Assembly (NCBI GenBank): GCA_013368325.1
Contig: JAACJK010000220.1
Coordinates: 620,001 to 684,000, forward strand
Source: Ephemerocybe angulata
Lineage: Eukaryota; Basidiomycota; Agaricomycetes; Agaricales; Psathyrellaceae
Reading direction: 5' to 3'
Length of the DNA: 64,000 bases
Below, piece after piece: positions 1 to 10,953 of the stretch; the first letter of the stretch is position 1; the number at the start of each line of letters is the position of its first letter. Below the pieces are notes generated by a model, which searched no databases, was not told the DNA's origin, and saw only the letters and a program-made list of their open reading frames with translations. Position numbers and translations under genes: made by a program.

Positions 1-1492
1 TTCAACATGGTTGCAGATGATCTTTACCCCCAGTTGCAGGAGGGCAAGGTCTACTACGTTTCCAAGGCTAGGGTCAATTTGGCGAAGAAAAAGTTTTCCA
101 ACTTGACCAATGACTATGAGCTTGGCTTGGAAAAGGGTACCGAAATCGAAGAGGTACGTTCTTCAGACTTGGCTTTAGCTAAATCTCACCGAGCTGCAGT
201 GTCACGACACGACGAACTTGCCTGTGATGAAGTATAACTTTGTGCCCCTCAGCGGGCTCGAACAAATTGCCAAGGACGGGATGTGCGGTAAGGCAGTTTA
301 CAGGGGGGTCCTAATTGGCTTACTAAACTTTCTTAGATGTCATCGGTGTCGTGAAGGAAGTGTCGTCTCTCTCCTCCATCACTTCTAAGGCTACACAGAA
401 AGAGGTCGGTCTCTTCTCTGGAATAATTGAAACTTTACTCACCCAGATCATTCTAGATTCCTAAGCGCGAATTGACCTTGGTCGATAAATCTGGTTTCTC
501 TGTTCGGTTGACCCTTTGGGGAAAGCAAGCAGAGGGCTACGATGCCGAGGAGAATGTCATCATTGCATTCAAGGGAGTCAGAGTCGGTGACTTCGGTGGT
601 ATGTATGCTTCAGAGTCACGACGAGCACATGATGTTGACTGGACTGGTGCAGGTCGTTCTCTTTCGATGGTTTCCACGAGCAGCATGCAAATCAATCCTG
701 ACATTCAAGAGTGTTATGACCTTCGAGGGTGGTATGACTCTCAAGGTGCCCAGACCAGCTTCCACGCCCACTCCAACATGAATGCGGCCACATCGTTTGG
801 TTTCAGACATGAGGAACTTCGGAGCTTGGATGATGTCAAGCAAGCGGGCTACGGAATGCCTGACCGACCCGAGTACTTCTCTACTCGGGCAACTATCATG
901 CATATCAAGAGCGACAACTTGTCCTACCCTGCTTGTCCCGGACCTAACTGCCAGAAGAAGGTCACCGAGCAGGGCGATAGCTGGAGATGCGAGAAGTGTG
1001 ATAAATCTTATCCTGCTCCTGAGCATAGGTATGCAAATTCCGAGCCCATATGAACAATGACCTTATGCACTTTCAGATACATCATGTCGATGTCCGTTGC
1101 GGACCACTCCGGGCAGGCCTGGGTGCAAGGCTTCAACGATGTCGGAACCATGGTTTTCGGAATGACTGCCAACGAGCTCCTGGAAATCAAGGCAAGGAAC
1201 ATTGTGTACTTTCTGAACGTCTCAAACTGACCCATCTACAGGAACGTGACGAAGGACAGTTCAATCTTGTCCTCCACAAGGCTATTTGTAGCACCTATAA
1301 CTTGTCTTGCCGCGCGAAGCAAGATACCTTCAATGTAAGCCGTTCATTTCTTCTCCGTAATAGTTGTGTGTGCTCACAAGCCTATAGGAACAGACGCGCA
1401 TCCGCTATGGCATTTCCCGCATCTACCCCATCAACTACCGCGAGGAGGCAAACTACTTGAAGGATCTGCTCTATTCCCCTTGGTCTCGTTAA
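1..1492 (+). CDS. RPA1: Replication protein A large subunit (RPA70), 5' end outside window
   Basis: Large subunit of the trimeric single-strand DNA binding complex used in replication, repair and recombination. The reading frame is already open at base 1, so the N-terminal domain lies outside. Joined exons give the DBD-A start (KVYYVSKARVNLAKKKF), DBD-B (LTLVDKSGFSVRLTLWG) and DBD-C with its zinc ribbon (CPGPNC, then WRCEKC). The protein ends with LKDLLYSPWSR before TAA. About seven introns of 45-60 nt are seen, for example 154 to about 198, with acceptors near 456 and 1387. One at 1192-1241 has a GC donor. No frameshift is visible. Identity is very secure; exact splice sites are by eye. Confidence 0.95.
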
Positions 1493-1790
1493 ACTGGCAT
1501 AATATCATTCGCTTCCCTGTCGTCTTTCTCCGCCCTGTGTCCTGTACTATTATTTGCTGTAAACTAGAATCGCTTTATCAAATGATCCAAGTGAGCTCAA
1601 TTGGTCGATGTGGGAACATGGTCTATTGTTTAGAGCGATCAATTTGGGACGCGTTTGTCGACGCGACTCCGTTGCCTGTCCGTTACGACCACCAAAGCCT
1701 CCGTTAGCCTAAGCGACCTTTTTCCGTCGTCCTTGCTCATCGCGCCACCTATTTACATAACAATCCTCAAAATTCTTCTCCTCAGCCACC
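1493..1790. other. Intergenic: RPA1 3' region and promoter of next gene
   Basis: This stretch separates two genes on the same strand. It holds an ACGCGT near 1649 and nothing else I can assign. Confidence 0.5.
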
Positions 1791-4700
1791 ATGCCTGCCC
1801 CGACACCCTCGAGGCACAACAGAACGCTCAGTCCGCCTACGCTGGTGACTCCTTCAAGGAACGCCCGCTCACTATCAGGCTACAGCAACTACACGCCCAC
1901 CGTGACCTCGGGCAACAACTCTGGGAGGATGAACATTGTCACGAGAGTGGCCTTGGAAGGCAGAGCGAAACAAGGAGACGACGGCGCCTCCATTAAGATG
2001 TATCTCAAGGTGCGCAAGACGCTGCGAACTCGCACAGATCTTCACCAGCTGACGACCTTGTAGCTTGCTGTTCCTGTGGACTCCGTAGTGGCGAACACAA
2101 GCATTCCACTATTCCCTGGTACGTGTCATATGTGTCGGCCTGTTCAATTCTGACCTCCTTCATAGAGGAAAACGTGAAGGTCTTATCGTCTCAGGTTCAC
2201 CCACTCGATAATAACTCTGTGCCCTACAACTTCTCTTCGACTCTATCTCCTCTGTTGCATCGCGCGGCAGCCGCCTTGAACCTCCCTGCTCGCTCACAAG
2301 AAACATTCAACGCTGTGTTCGACATCTCCCCTACCCACTCTAATGTCTCGACGCCCAGTTCAATACGCGCCTCCAAACATGACAACCCTGAGTCTATTCC
2401 TCCAGTCGACCCACAGTACGCCGGTCAAATTCTGGTGTCTGGGTACAATATCTCCTATGTGCTACCGAAACACTTCCTTGTCCACGCATCGAATTCGGAC
2501 GAGGCATACGCTCGAACCCCGCTACGTTCACGGAGAGCCTCCGTCAGTGAACGAAACACGGCGCAGTTCATGGTCGCCATCGACATGTGGGTGCCATACG
2601 TCTCCCAGCCCGCTCGGTATCCCTATCTGGTGCGTCACAGTTCTTCGTTTTAAGTGCAACACGCGACTCAGTCACCGATGTACATTAGCTTTCCATTCCT
2701 ACGCCTAGGTGTCTACACAACCACATCAAGCTACGAATCTTCCCTCCGAACAACACATCCAACTCCTACGCGTCGCTCTCCTCTGTTGAAGACGATGCGT
2801 CGGCTTGGGATTTGACTTCGGACCCACACGTCACTCGCGCGTCTTCTACCCGGTCGCTAGCTCGCTCTAATTCGTACAACAACCTCGCGGACGATGAGTC
2901 CAGCGACTCTTCTACTGCTGGATTTTCGGAAGGCTGCGGTATTCAAGGGACGTTCGTTAGCGCGGAGCGCATACGGATACGTTGGGCGCGCCCTTCGAAA
3001 GCTGTTAACGTGCCAGGTGGGGGAAGGGATGGTCGTAGAAGAGTGGGGGTGAAGACCGTTAAAGGAGAGATGACATGTGTTGTGCGGGGGAAACAGCCTT
3101 CGCCAGAGGCTGGCACTCCGGAAGGTGTTGTCATGGATGTGAACTATAAGGGCACATGTTCTGGTGTTTGGTTCCCTGGGGTTGCGACACTTTTAGGAAT
3201 GGACATTGGGTTGGAGGCCAAGGGATGCGACGTCGCTTGGCCAGAAGGCGGCCCGTCGAAATGGGAAATTAGCGGTGGCACTGGGTTTACTGGGTTTGAC
3301 ATCGGTCCGTCTACAAACGTCCCGACTCAATCCCGAGGGGCTTCATTGGAATCGAACCAGAGCGACGAGCTCACCTCGAGCAATGGCTCTGCCAACGGGT
3401 TCCTTGCCGCCAACCCTACTTCAAGAACGAATTCCTCCTCTTCTACATCCTCTCTCCTCCGTGCCCCTCTCCCGGCAGCTACAATAGGCGAATATTCGTT
3501 CGAAGGCTCAACCTCTTCCCTCCCTCCTAATGGTCTCAGCTCTTCACCCTTGGGCACGATGTCTTCTATTGGCTCGATATCTGCGTCAATGCAGCTCAGT
3601 CAACCTGCAAACCCCAGTCCCCCAGGATTACCTATCACCCTTCATCTTAACATGAACGAGCTCCTTCCACCGGCCAAAAACGTGTTCACATTCACCATCT
3701 CAGGGACTGTTGTGCTTGTTCCCCGACATACCATCACTCGCATGGGCTCGTCGATGTCGCGCTCGTCCTCTCCGTTGGAAGGAGTAAGCTCGGACCAAAC
3801 AGGCCTTGTCATGTTGCCAAAGTTCACTGTTCTCGCCGCAGACTCTGAGTCGACGACAACCATCTTGCGAAATGAACTCGAGGCGCCATACGGCTCTGTG
3901 GATGTATACCATGCGACGGGCGATATTCGAGATGCTCAAGCCAAAAAGACTGTCCTACAGAGAGCAGGGTACACGAAGTGCGGAAACGACGGGGCAAGGA
4001 TTGTGGTGAAGGACCATGACCCACATAAAAGGGGAGGCGCCACAATGCCCCAGCGTCCAACGACTCCAATCGCTTTACCTAGAAAAGAGACGTTGCTTGT
4101 TCCTCGTACCGCAGCGCCTGTCTTCTTCTCCTCAAAACCCACCATCCCTGTGGTCTCCGTGACGGTGATGCCATTCCCCTCGAAGACATCGGCTATTCCG
4201 GCTGCGTATAGTGTCAGCATGCGACTGAATGTACCAGCTGTGAAAGATGCAGAGTGGTTGGAGTTTGGGTTCGCTCAGAATGAGGGGACTGTCTCTCCCA
4301 GCAAAGGAGAGGAATCTCCCAAGGCGCCGAAATTGCAACTTGTATCTGCGACGGTTGAAGGAGTCCCCGTCGAGACTGTAACAAGTGTGTCCACTGAGGT
4401 TGACGTGTCAACGTACGGCGTTGGCTTCGAGCGGATTGGCGGGAAGGAGTGGGTGAGTTGGATCAAGCTCAGGGTTGGACTAGTCCATGGCAGCGACGTG
4501 GTTGTGGAATACCTTGTGAAGGAGGATCCAAAGGCTCGGGCGAAGAAAGGGGCTGTGCCTGTCTTGTTGCCGACTTTCTTGTTCCCCGTTGGCAAGCTCG
4601 ATGTCATTGTGCGCAATGTTGAAGGTAAGAGGCCTTCATCTCTCCAATCCGAATTCCCTTTAATGTTCACATGCAGATTTTACATTGCTGAATATCAGTT

Positions 4701-5353
4701 CCAATTTTGCGCATCGACAGTCTGTTGCTGGCGGGTGTAGCTTGCAGCATTTCTTCGTCGAAGAGTTCTTCTATCCCCAACTGAGTTTAGCCTTCAAAAA
4801 GAATAGCTCAATAGGGCGCAACATCCCATTCTATTTCGCCTTGACATGGATACTTCTCGCGGCGGTTGGGCTCCCTGGACTGTGGGCGCTGTCGAAACAT
4901 CCAGGCACACCCATTGCGGCACTCGCTCCTGAATACCGTCCAATACCCGAACCACTACCTCAATTGACGAAGACGATTATTGTAACATCAACATCCACTG
5001 TATACCAGACTGTCACCATACGCGCACCGCCAACAACCAACTCCCAGACGATGGATAGAAAACCCCCACGACCTTCATCCGCTATCATCACGTCAACTTC
5101 ACGCTCGGTTGTAACACCTTCATCCTCCTCGTATACCCCGTCGACTCCGACCAATAAACCTACACCAGCACCGCCGCACAATCACCACTCAACGCCTAAT
5201 ATTAGCTTACAACCCTTCCGCGACGCATTCCAGTTTTCATGGCCGGAGGACTTTTCTGCTTTCAAGGATGCGTTCGAAAAGCTTTCGGGCGTTACTGGCT
5301 TTGTCTGGCTGTGCGTCCGCAGACTGTATCACTACCCTCTGGACCCAAATTAG
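1791..5353 (+). CDS. Large unrecognised single-pass membrane protein
   Basis: I do not recognise this protein. Five exons join to about 1,100 residues, starting MPAPTPSRHNRTLSPP at 1791; introns lie near 2009-2063, 2118-2167, 2631-2708 and 4626-4676. The N-terminal part has Ser-rich stretches. The central part (about residues 240-880) mixes Ser/Thr-rich linkers with beta-rich segments such as GTCSGVWFPGVATLLG. One transmembrane helix is predicted from the run PFYFALTWILLAAVGLPGLW, coded near 4830-4890. It is followed by about 150 residues rich in Thr, Ser and Pro, as in stalks of fungal surface proteins. No signal peptide is obvious. It looks like a conserved fungal gene from its codon regularity, but its function is unknown. 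Confidence 0.75.
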
Positions 5354-5535
5354 ATATCTTCCGTTATATCTTTATCGCTACTTCTCTTGTCTATCTACAA
5401 CCTAATGTATTTTTTCCTACTCCTCGTCAAAGCTTTAAGCTTTTGGCTTACTGTAACTTCTGACTGTCTTACTACCTCGTGAGGGCGACTGGGCAAATAT
5501 TTGGCCATGTTATCTACTTCGCCGAGACACTATAA

Positions 5536-5617
5536 GGCGCTATAGCCAAGTGGTTACGGCGAGTGATTAGAAATCACTTCCTCTTTGAGGGCGCAGGTTC
5601 GAGTCCTGCTGGCGTCG
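5536..5617 (+). tRNA. tRNA-Ser(AGA)
   Basis: It folds as a class II tRNA. The acceptor arm pairs GGCGCTA with TGGCGTC, with two G-U wobbles. The anticodon stem is AGTGA/TCACT, with anticodon AGA at 5569-5571. A long variable arm (CCTC-TTT-GAGG) is typical of serine tRNAs, and the T arm is GCAGG-TTCGAGT-CCTGC. There is no intron. Five T's at 5625-5629 fit RNA polymerase III termination. Confidence 0.93.
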
Positions 5618-5624
5618 ACATGTC

Positions 5625-5629
5625 TTTTT
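5625..5629 (+). terminator. Pol III T-run after tRNA-Ser
   Basis: Five T's begin eight bases after the tRNA-Ser end, the usual RNA polymerase III stop signal. Confidence 0.7.
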
Positions 5630-5749
5630 GTTCTCAGGATCAAGTTGCAGCCGCCAGCGTCACCGGGCTAACCGAACGGGTCCTCTTTGTTCTCGACCTC
5701 CTTCCATTTTGGACCAACTTCCTCGATTGCGTCTTGAGGCTTTATCTGC

Positions 5750-8700
5750 ATGCTGAGACGGCTTCTTTATAACCGCCATCTGCGAGTGCTCCCCCAAGCC
5801 GCCAGCTTTGCTTCCAATCGCCAATCCTTGTCTTTCAGGACCATTGGAACTCGCCAGTTCGCCGTCCAGACGCACCGCCGTGAAGCCATGGCCCAGCCAG
5901 ATACACAGTGGAAGAAGGTCGAACAGGACAATGGTGCCCCGCCGTTATATGTCTTCGAAGGGGACATCCAGAAATCAGAGAAGGACGACCGCGACTACAG
6001 GCTCATCCGTCTCGAGAACGGGCTTAAGGCGATGCTTATTCATGATGCAACTGCAGACAAAGCAGCAGCAAGTCTCGATGTAGCTGTAGGCCATCTATAC
6101 GATCCGGTAAGTCTATGGCGCAGCTTGTTGAGTGCATTCGTTTACCTATGTTGTGGATTTACAGGCAGATATGCCTGGATTGGCCCATTTCTGTGAACAT
6201 CTGTTGTTTATGGTGCGTACAAAAGGATTTTGTGAAATGAGGGCCAGTACTTATTCCGGCGGGACGAACAGGGCACTGACCAATTCCCTAAAGAAAACGA
6301 GTATTCAGAAGTGCGTGCTTCCACCCAGGGTGTATGGGCCCTGTTGCTAATAACGTTGCAGTATTTATCCAAGAACAATGGGAACTCGAACGCGTATACG
6401 GCTACCTCCAACACGAACTACTACTTCAATGTTGCGACTAATGCACTCGGAGGCGCTCTAGAACGATTCGCAGGGTTCTTCCATTCGCCCTTGTTTTCCC
6501 CCAGCTGCACATCCCGAGAACTGAATGCCGTGGACTCCGAGCACAAGAAGAATCACCAGGCAGATATGTGGCGTATATTCCAATTGAACAAGCACCTGAG
6601 CAAGCCCGGCCATGTTTGGTCAAAGTTCGGAAGTGGTAACCGCGATAGCTTGACGAAGGCTGCGAAGGATCTCAAGGCAAAGGGAAAACTACTAGAAGGG
6701 AGGGAGTCGCGGCCTGCTAGTCTTCAGCCTTCCCCCATCCCATCCCGAATTCCTTCACCAGCACCGTCGGCTTCATCTGCTGTCAGTGAAGCAGAAGCCG
6801 ATGGAGGTGCTATTGGTCGCGAGACTAGACGCCGATTGGTGGAGTGGTGGCAGAAAGAGTACTGCGCCAGTCGTATGAACCTCTGTGTAATCGGAAATGG
6901 TAAGCTCCCCCTTCTGGTATGACTAACTCGGTGCTCATTCGGCATTCAGAATCTTTGGACGATCTCTCTTCCATGGTGTCTAAGCTTTTCTCGCCCATCC
7001 CCAACCGAGGACAGGACCCGGTCCCTATGATCAACGACCACCCGTTCGGCGAGAAGGAGAAAGGCGTAAGTCGAGCTCCATTGAATCTTCGTTTACTATG
7101 CACTCATGAGCATCATCCAGACTTTGGTATCTGTCCAAACCATCATGGGATTCCATGCACTGGAAGTTTCTTTCCCTCTCGAGTACCAGGCTCCTCACTA
7201 CCGATCGAAGCCTGGTAGCTTTTTGGCACACTTCGTCGGTCACGAAGGCCCAGGCTCTCTGCATTCCTACTTGAAAAACAAACACTGGATCACTTCCCTG
7301 AGCTCTGGCTCGCAGAACCTTGCCAGAGGGTTTGCCATGTACAAAGTTACAATTCAACTGACCGAAGATGGCTTTAGTAAGTGCTCAGCAGCGCCCTTGT
7401 GTGTATCCAAACTGATTGATTTCTAGAGAATTACAGATCCGTTGTTCTCGCGGTATTCCATTATCTCGCTCTCCTGCGTTCGGCCCAATTCGAGTCTTTC
7501 CATCAGCATGAGAGGGTCCTCTTATCCGCCCTGCGGTTCAGATTCTCCGAGAAGAAGCGACCGGACGATTACGCCACTTGGGTCGCTGAGCACCTCTCCT
7601 GGCCTATTCCTCCGGAGTTGTTGATCGCTGGCCCCCAGCTTACCTGGGAGTGGGGCAAGGAAGGATTAGAGGAGAAGAAGATTCGGGAGTATCTCGACTC
7701 GTTCCGGCCTACGGAGGGGCGAGTTGTGCTTATGGCAAAGAAGGAGGAGCTTGAAAAGCTCGAACCGGTTCAGAACTGGGAGAAAGAACCTTGGTACGGC
7801 ACTGGTTACAGTGTGAAACGGTGGGACCAAGAGTTTGTGAAAGAGGCCAGTGCCTAGCACTTATCAACCCTTCTCTTGACTTACCTCCAGTCTTGCATTA
7901 CAGGCCAACTCCCCGAACCCTTTGCCCGAGCTGTATCTACCTGGTCCTAACGAGTTCGTTCCAACCAGATTGGAAATAGATAAGCGTGATGTTCCAGAGG
8001 TCCGTCTGTCTTTTGCATCCAATTGATATTGTTTAACCTCGCCCTCCAGTTTGACAAGAGGCCTCACCTTATCCGCCAAACGCCACTGTCTACCCTCTGG
8101 CACAAGAAGGATGACAGGTTCTGGGTTCCCAAAGCCCATGTCATGATCGACATTCGTACCGCCAATGCAAATGTTTCTGCTCGTACTTCTGTTCTGACAC
8201 GGTATGTCGATCCTTCCGCATTAACGGGATGATGCTTATGCTCAGTTCAATAGGCTTTACACCGACGTCATAAACGATTCACTTACCGAGTTTGCATACG
8301 ATGCCGACCTCGCTGGTTTATCCTACAACCTCTTCTCCCATAGCACTGGGCTGTACGTGACTATGAGTGGCTACAACGACAAGATGGCACTCCTGGCACA
8401 GCACATTGTTGATAGGGTGAAGAACATAGAAGTGAATGAGCAGCGTTTGGCGTCTATGAAGGAGCAGGTGGGGCAGCCATGCATTGATATGTTTATTATA
8501 TCTAGGAAGCTGACATGGTTGTCGACAGGCTCAACGAGAGTGGCGCAACTTCTTCCTTGGTCAATCCTATACTCTGTCGGATTACTATGCACGGTATATC
8601 ATGACCGAGACACAATGGACCATCGAAGAGAAACTGCGCGAGCTGCCGTGTACGTCTCCTTGCCCTGCTGCCACTGCGGTGCGACTAATGCGTTTTATAG

Positions 8701-9988
8701 CAATCACTGCTCAAGAGGTGCAGAGTCACGCGAAGGGTCTACTCAAGGGAGTTAACCTGAGGATGCTTGTCGCCGGAAATATCTACAAGGATGTGCGTAC
8801 TCGCTTATAAGCTTCATGATACGGCAGTGTTGACTCCTTCTTCAGGATGCCGTCAAGATCGCTGAGATTGCGGAAGCAGGCTTGGAGCCCTCTCCTACTT
8901 CGGATAACCAGAATGATAAAGCTCTCCTTGTGCCTGAAGGTATGTCCTCGAAGTCCTCCGCCTAGATTCCAAATGATATTGAACCTGAGCTGCAGGTTCA
9001 GACAACATCTGGGCTTCTCCAATCCCCAATCCGAACCAAGCAAACTCCGCCATTACATACTTCCTTCGCTTTGGTCCGGTTGTCGACCAGCGCTTGCGCG
9101 TCGTTGGTGCACTCCTCGTCCAACTCCTTCATGAACCCGCCTTCAACGTTCTTCGCACGAAAGAGCAGCTTGGTTACATTGTATCCTGCACTTCTTGGAC
9201 CCTTCCAGGATCGGCTGAGAAGGGCATGCGAATCATTGTCCAGAGCGAAAAGACCCCTTCATATCTAGAAGAGCGCATCGAAGCTTTCTTAGATGAGATG
9301 AAAGAGAAGATAGACACCATGTCTGAAGAAGAGATAGAGCAGCAGAAGAGCAGCTTGAAGAGGAAGTGGCTCGAAGCGGACAAGAATCTGAACGACGAGG
9401 TTGGGCGATTCATTGCTCATATCAACACCGGACACTGGGATTTCCTGCGGAGTACGTATCATTTACCACCTTCTAGATGAAAATCACTTCTAAACCACAT
9501 CCATAGATGAGAAGGATGCGAAAGTCCTCGACACTGTGACGAAGGCCGAAGTAGCAGCCCTCTTCGCTTCGAAGGTACATCAGTCGTCGTCGTCTCGAAG
9601 CAAACTTTCCGTGCACATGATATCTCAGAAGGCACGCCCGAAGCGTGTCAGTGCGGAAGCTACCCAGCTCTTCGAGACCGCAGTCTCGGAGAAGATACCT
9701 GGGGTAGACGCTAAGGCATGGAAGACCGACCTGGAGGAAACGCCACTGCTTCAGGAATTCACGAAATATTGGAAAGAGAAATTGGGAGAATCCGATGATG
9801 GCCAAGCTCTCCTAAAAACGATCCCCCAGCTCGTTGACGATCACCCCCTCGACGGAGAGCGCCAGCACTTCTCGAAACCCTCGGCGACATATATCCAGGA
9901 CCTCAAACAGTTCAAGGCTAGTCTCCAACCTTCAACTGATCCTGGTCCGATGGAGGAATGGAATGACTTGCCTGTTTCTAAGTTCTAG
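5750..9988 (+). CDS. STE23: Insulin-degrading enzyme-like M16A metalloprotease (Ste23 type)
   Basis: Zinc metallopeptidase of the insulinase family. These enzymes enclose and cleave small peptides; yeast Ste23 matures a-factor. The inverted zinc motif HFCEH is at residues 127-131 and the distal glutamate lies in ELNAVDSEHKKN. The C-terminal half keeps the family features RTKEQLGYIV and IEQQKSSLKRKWLEAD. At least ten short introns are present. The first 46 residues are rich in Arg and Ser and lack acidic residues, like a mitochondrial presequence; a second in-frame ATG at 5888 starts MAQPDTQW. A Ser/Pro-rich insert is coded near 6695-6810. The protein ends VSKF, a weak resemblance to a peroxisomal signal. 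The frame looks intact. Confidence 0.93.
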
Positions 9989-10229
9989 CCTCACCGCCCG
10001 ATGCTACATCTGTCCATATAACCCGTGTAATTTTACATTGTGAACATGAAGTTGAGACTTAATACAGAATACGGTACAAACAATCTAAGTGCAGGGACAT
10101 AACAATGACCGAAAGCGTAGGAGGTATGAGGGGATGTGATGTGCTTAAAACCCGGATGTCAAGGACCCGATGGTCCATGTTCGAGAGATGTTGAGCTTAT
10201 CTGAAGCCGGCGGCGAGGCTCGCTCGCGC

Positions 10230-10716
10230 TCACTTGCGACGAGCAGCCATCTCTTGCTTGTATCGGCCCGCGACGGCGGGATGGTTCTGGGGTTGGAAGT
10301 CTTTCGCTCTTCGGAACAACAGCACATGAGGTTCGGGGGCTGGAAGGCATGAGACACATATTAAGAGGCGTTGTCGTCCCGAAGCGGCTTACCGTGTACT
10401 TCATAATGCTCCCATCCTAAACTCTGCGTAATGCCAATCCCCCGCCATTCTTGCTCCGAGAGTAATCGGAGGACTCCCGTGTCTTCGGGGCTGAAGTAGT
10501 CCTTGGGAATCATCTTGAGAAGCTGTTTGGGAAGGATAACATGTCGATATTCGAACTCGTCGTCCGAGTAGCGATCTGAATAGTGGATCCTAGAGCCTCT
10601 TTAGATGCTGTTTATGGGCTATAAACGACAATCGCTCACTTCTCAATGTATTCCTCCAGTTTACGCGCCATCTCCTTCTGCTGCGCTACAACTTGCGCGT
10701 TCGTGGGTGCTGCCAT
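10230..10716 (-). CDS. CKS1: Cyclin-dependent kinase regulatory subunit CKS1/Suc1
   Basis: Small CDK-binding protein that docks phosphorylated substrates on the kinase during cell-cycle transitions. Three exons give about 127 residues starting [13 protein letters not shown]. The family core is unmistakable: [20 protein letters not shown], then [19 protein letters not shown], then [10 protein letters not shown]. The HxPEPHxLLFRR strand and the E-W-R of the phosphate pocket are present. The first intron falls between EK and IHYSD, the second inside the Ala codon of the HAPEPH segment. The gene is divergent from HFM1 and shares a 237-bp spacer containing MCB-like boxes, so cell-cycle control is plausible. 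The exons are short, so an ORF scan would miss it. Confidence 0.95.
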
Positions 10717-10810
10717 GATTATCCAGAGATCAAGAAAGAGGACAAGAAGGGGTGGTGGGCGGGAGTAGTTGAGCGCTGCATTTTGGTCCCCGGGTCCTGT
10801 GAGAGCCTGA

Positions 10811-10863
10811 ACGCGTGTGTGACCAGAGTCACGTCAAGCACGTGCCTGGGACGCGTAACGCGT
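10811..10863. promoter_or_regulatory. Three ACGCGT (MCB) boxes and a CACGTG in a divergent promoter
   Basis: ACGCGT occurs at 10811-10816, 10851-10856 and 10858-10863, and CACGTG at 10839-10844. ACGCGT is the MluI cell-cycle box bound by MBF-type factors in fungi at G1/S genes and some meiotic genes. The spacer serves CKS1 on one side and HFM1 on the other. The sites are seen directly; their function is inferred. Confidence 0.6.
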
Positions 10864-10953
10864 GTCGCCCTGTCACGCACCGTGACCGCCTCCAGCCTGA
10901 GAGGCCAGCCTTTAGCAGGTACGACCTGCACTTACCGGTGCTGCTTATTGGAC

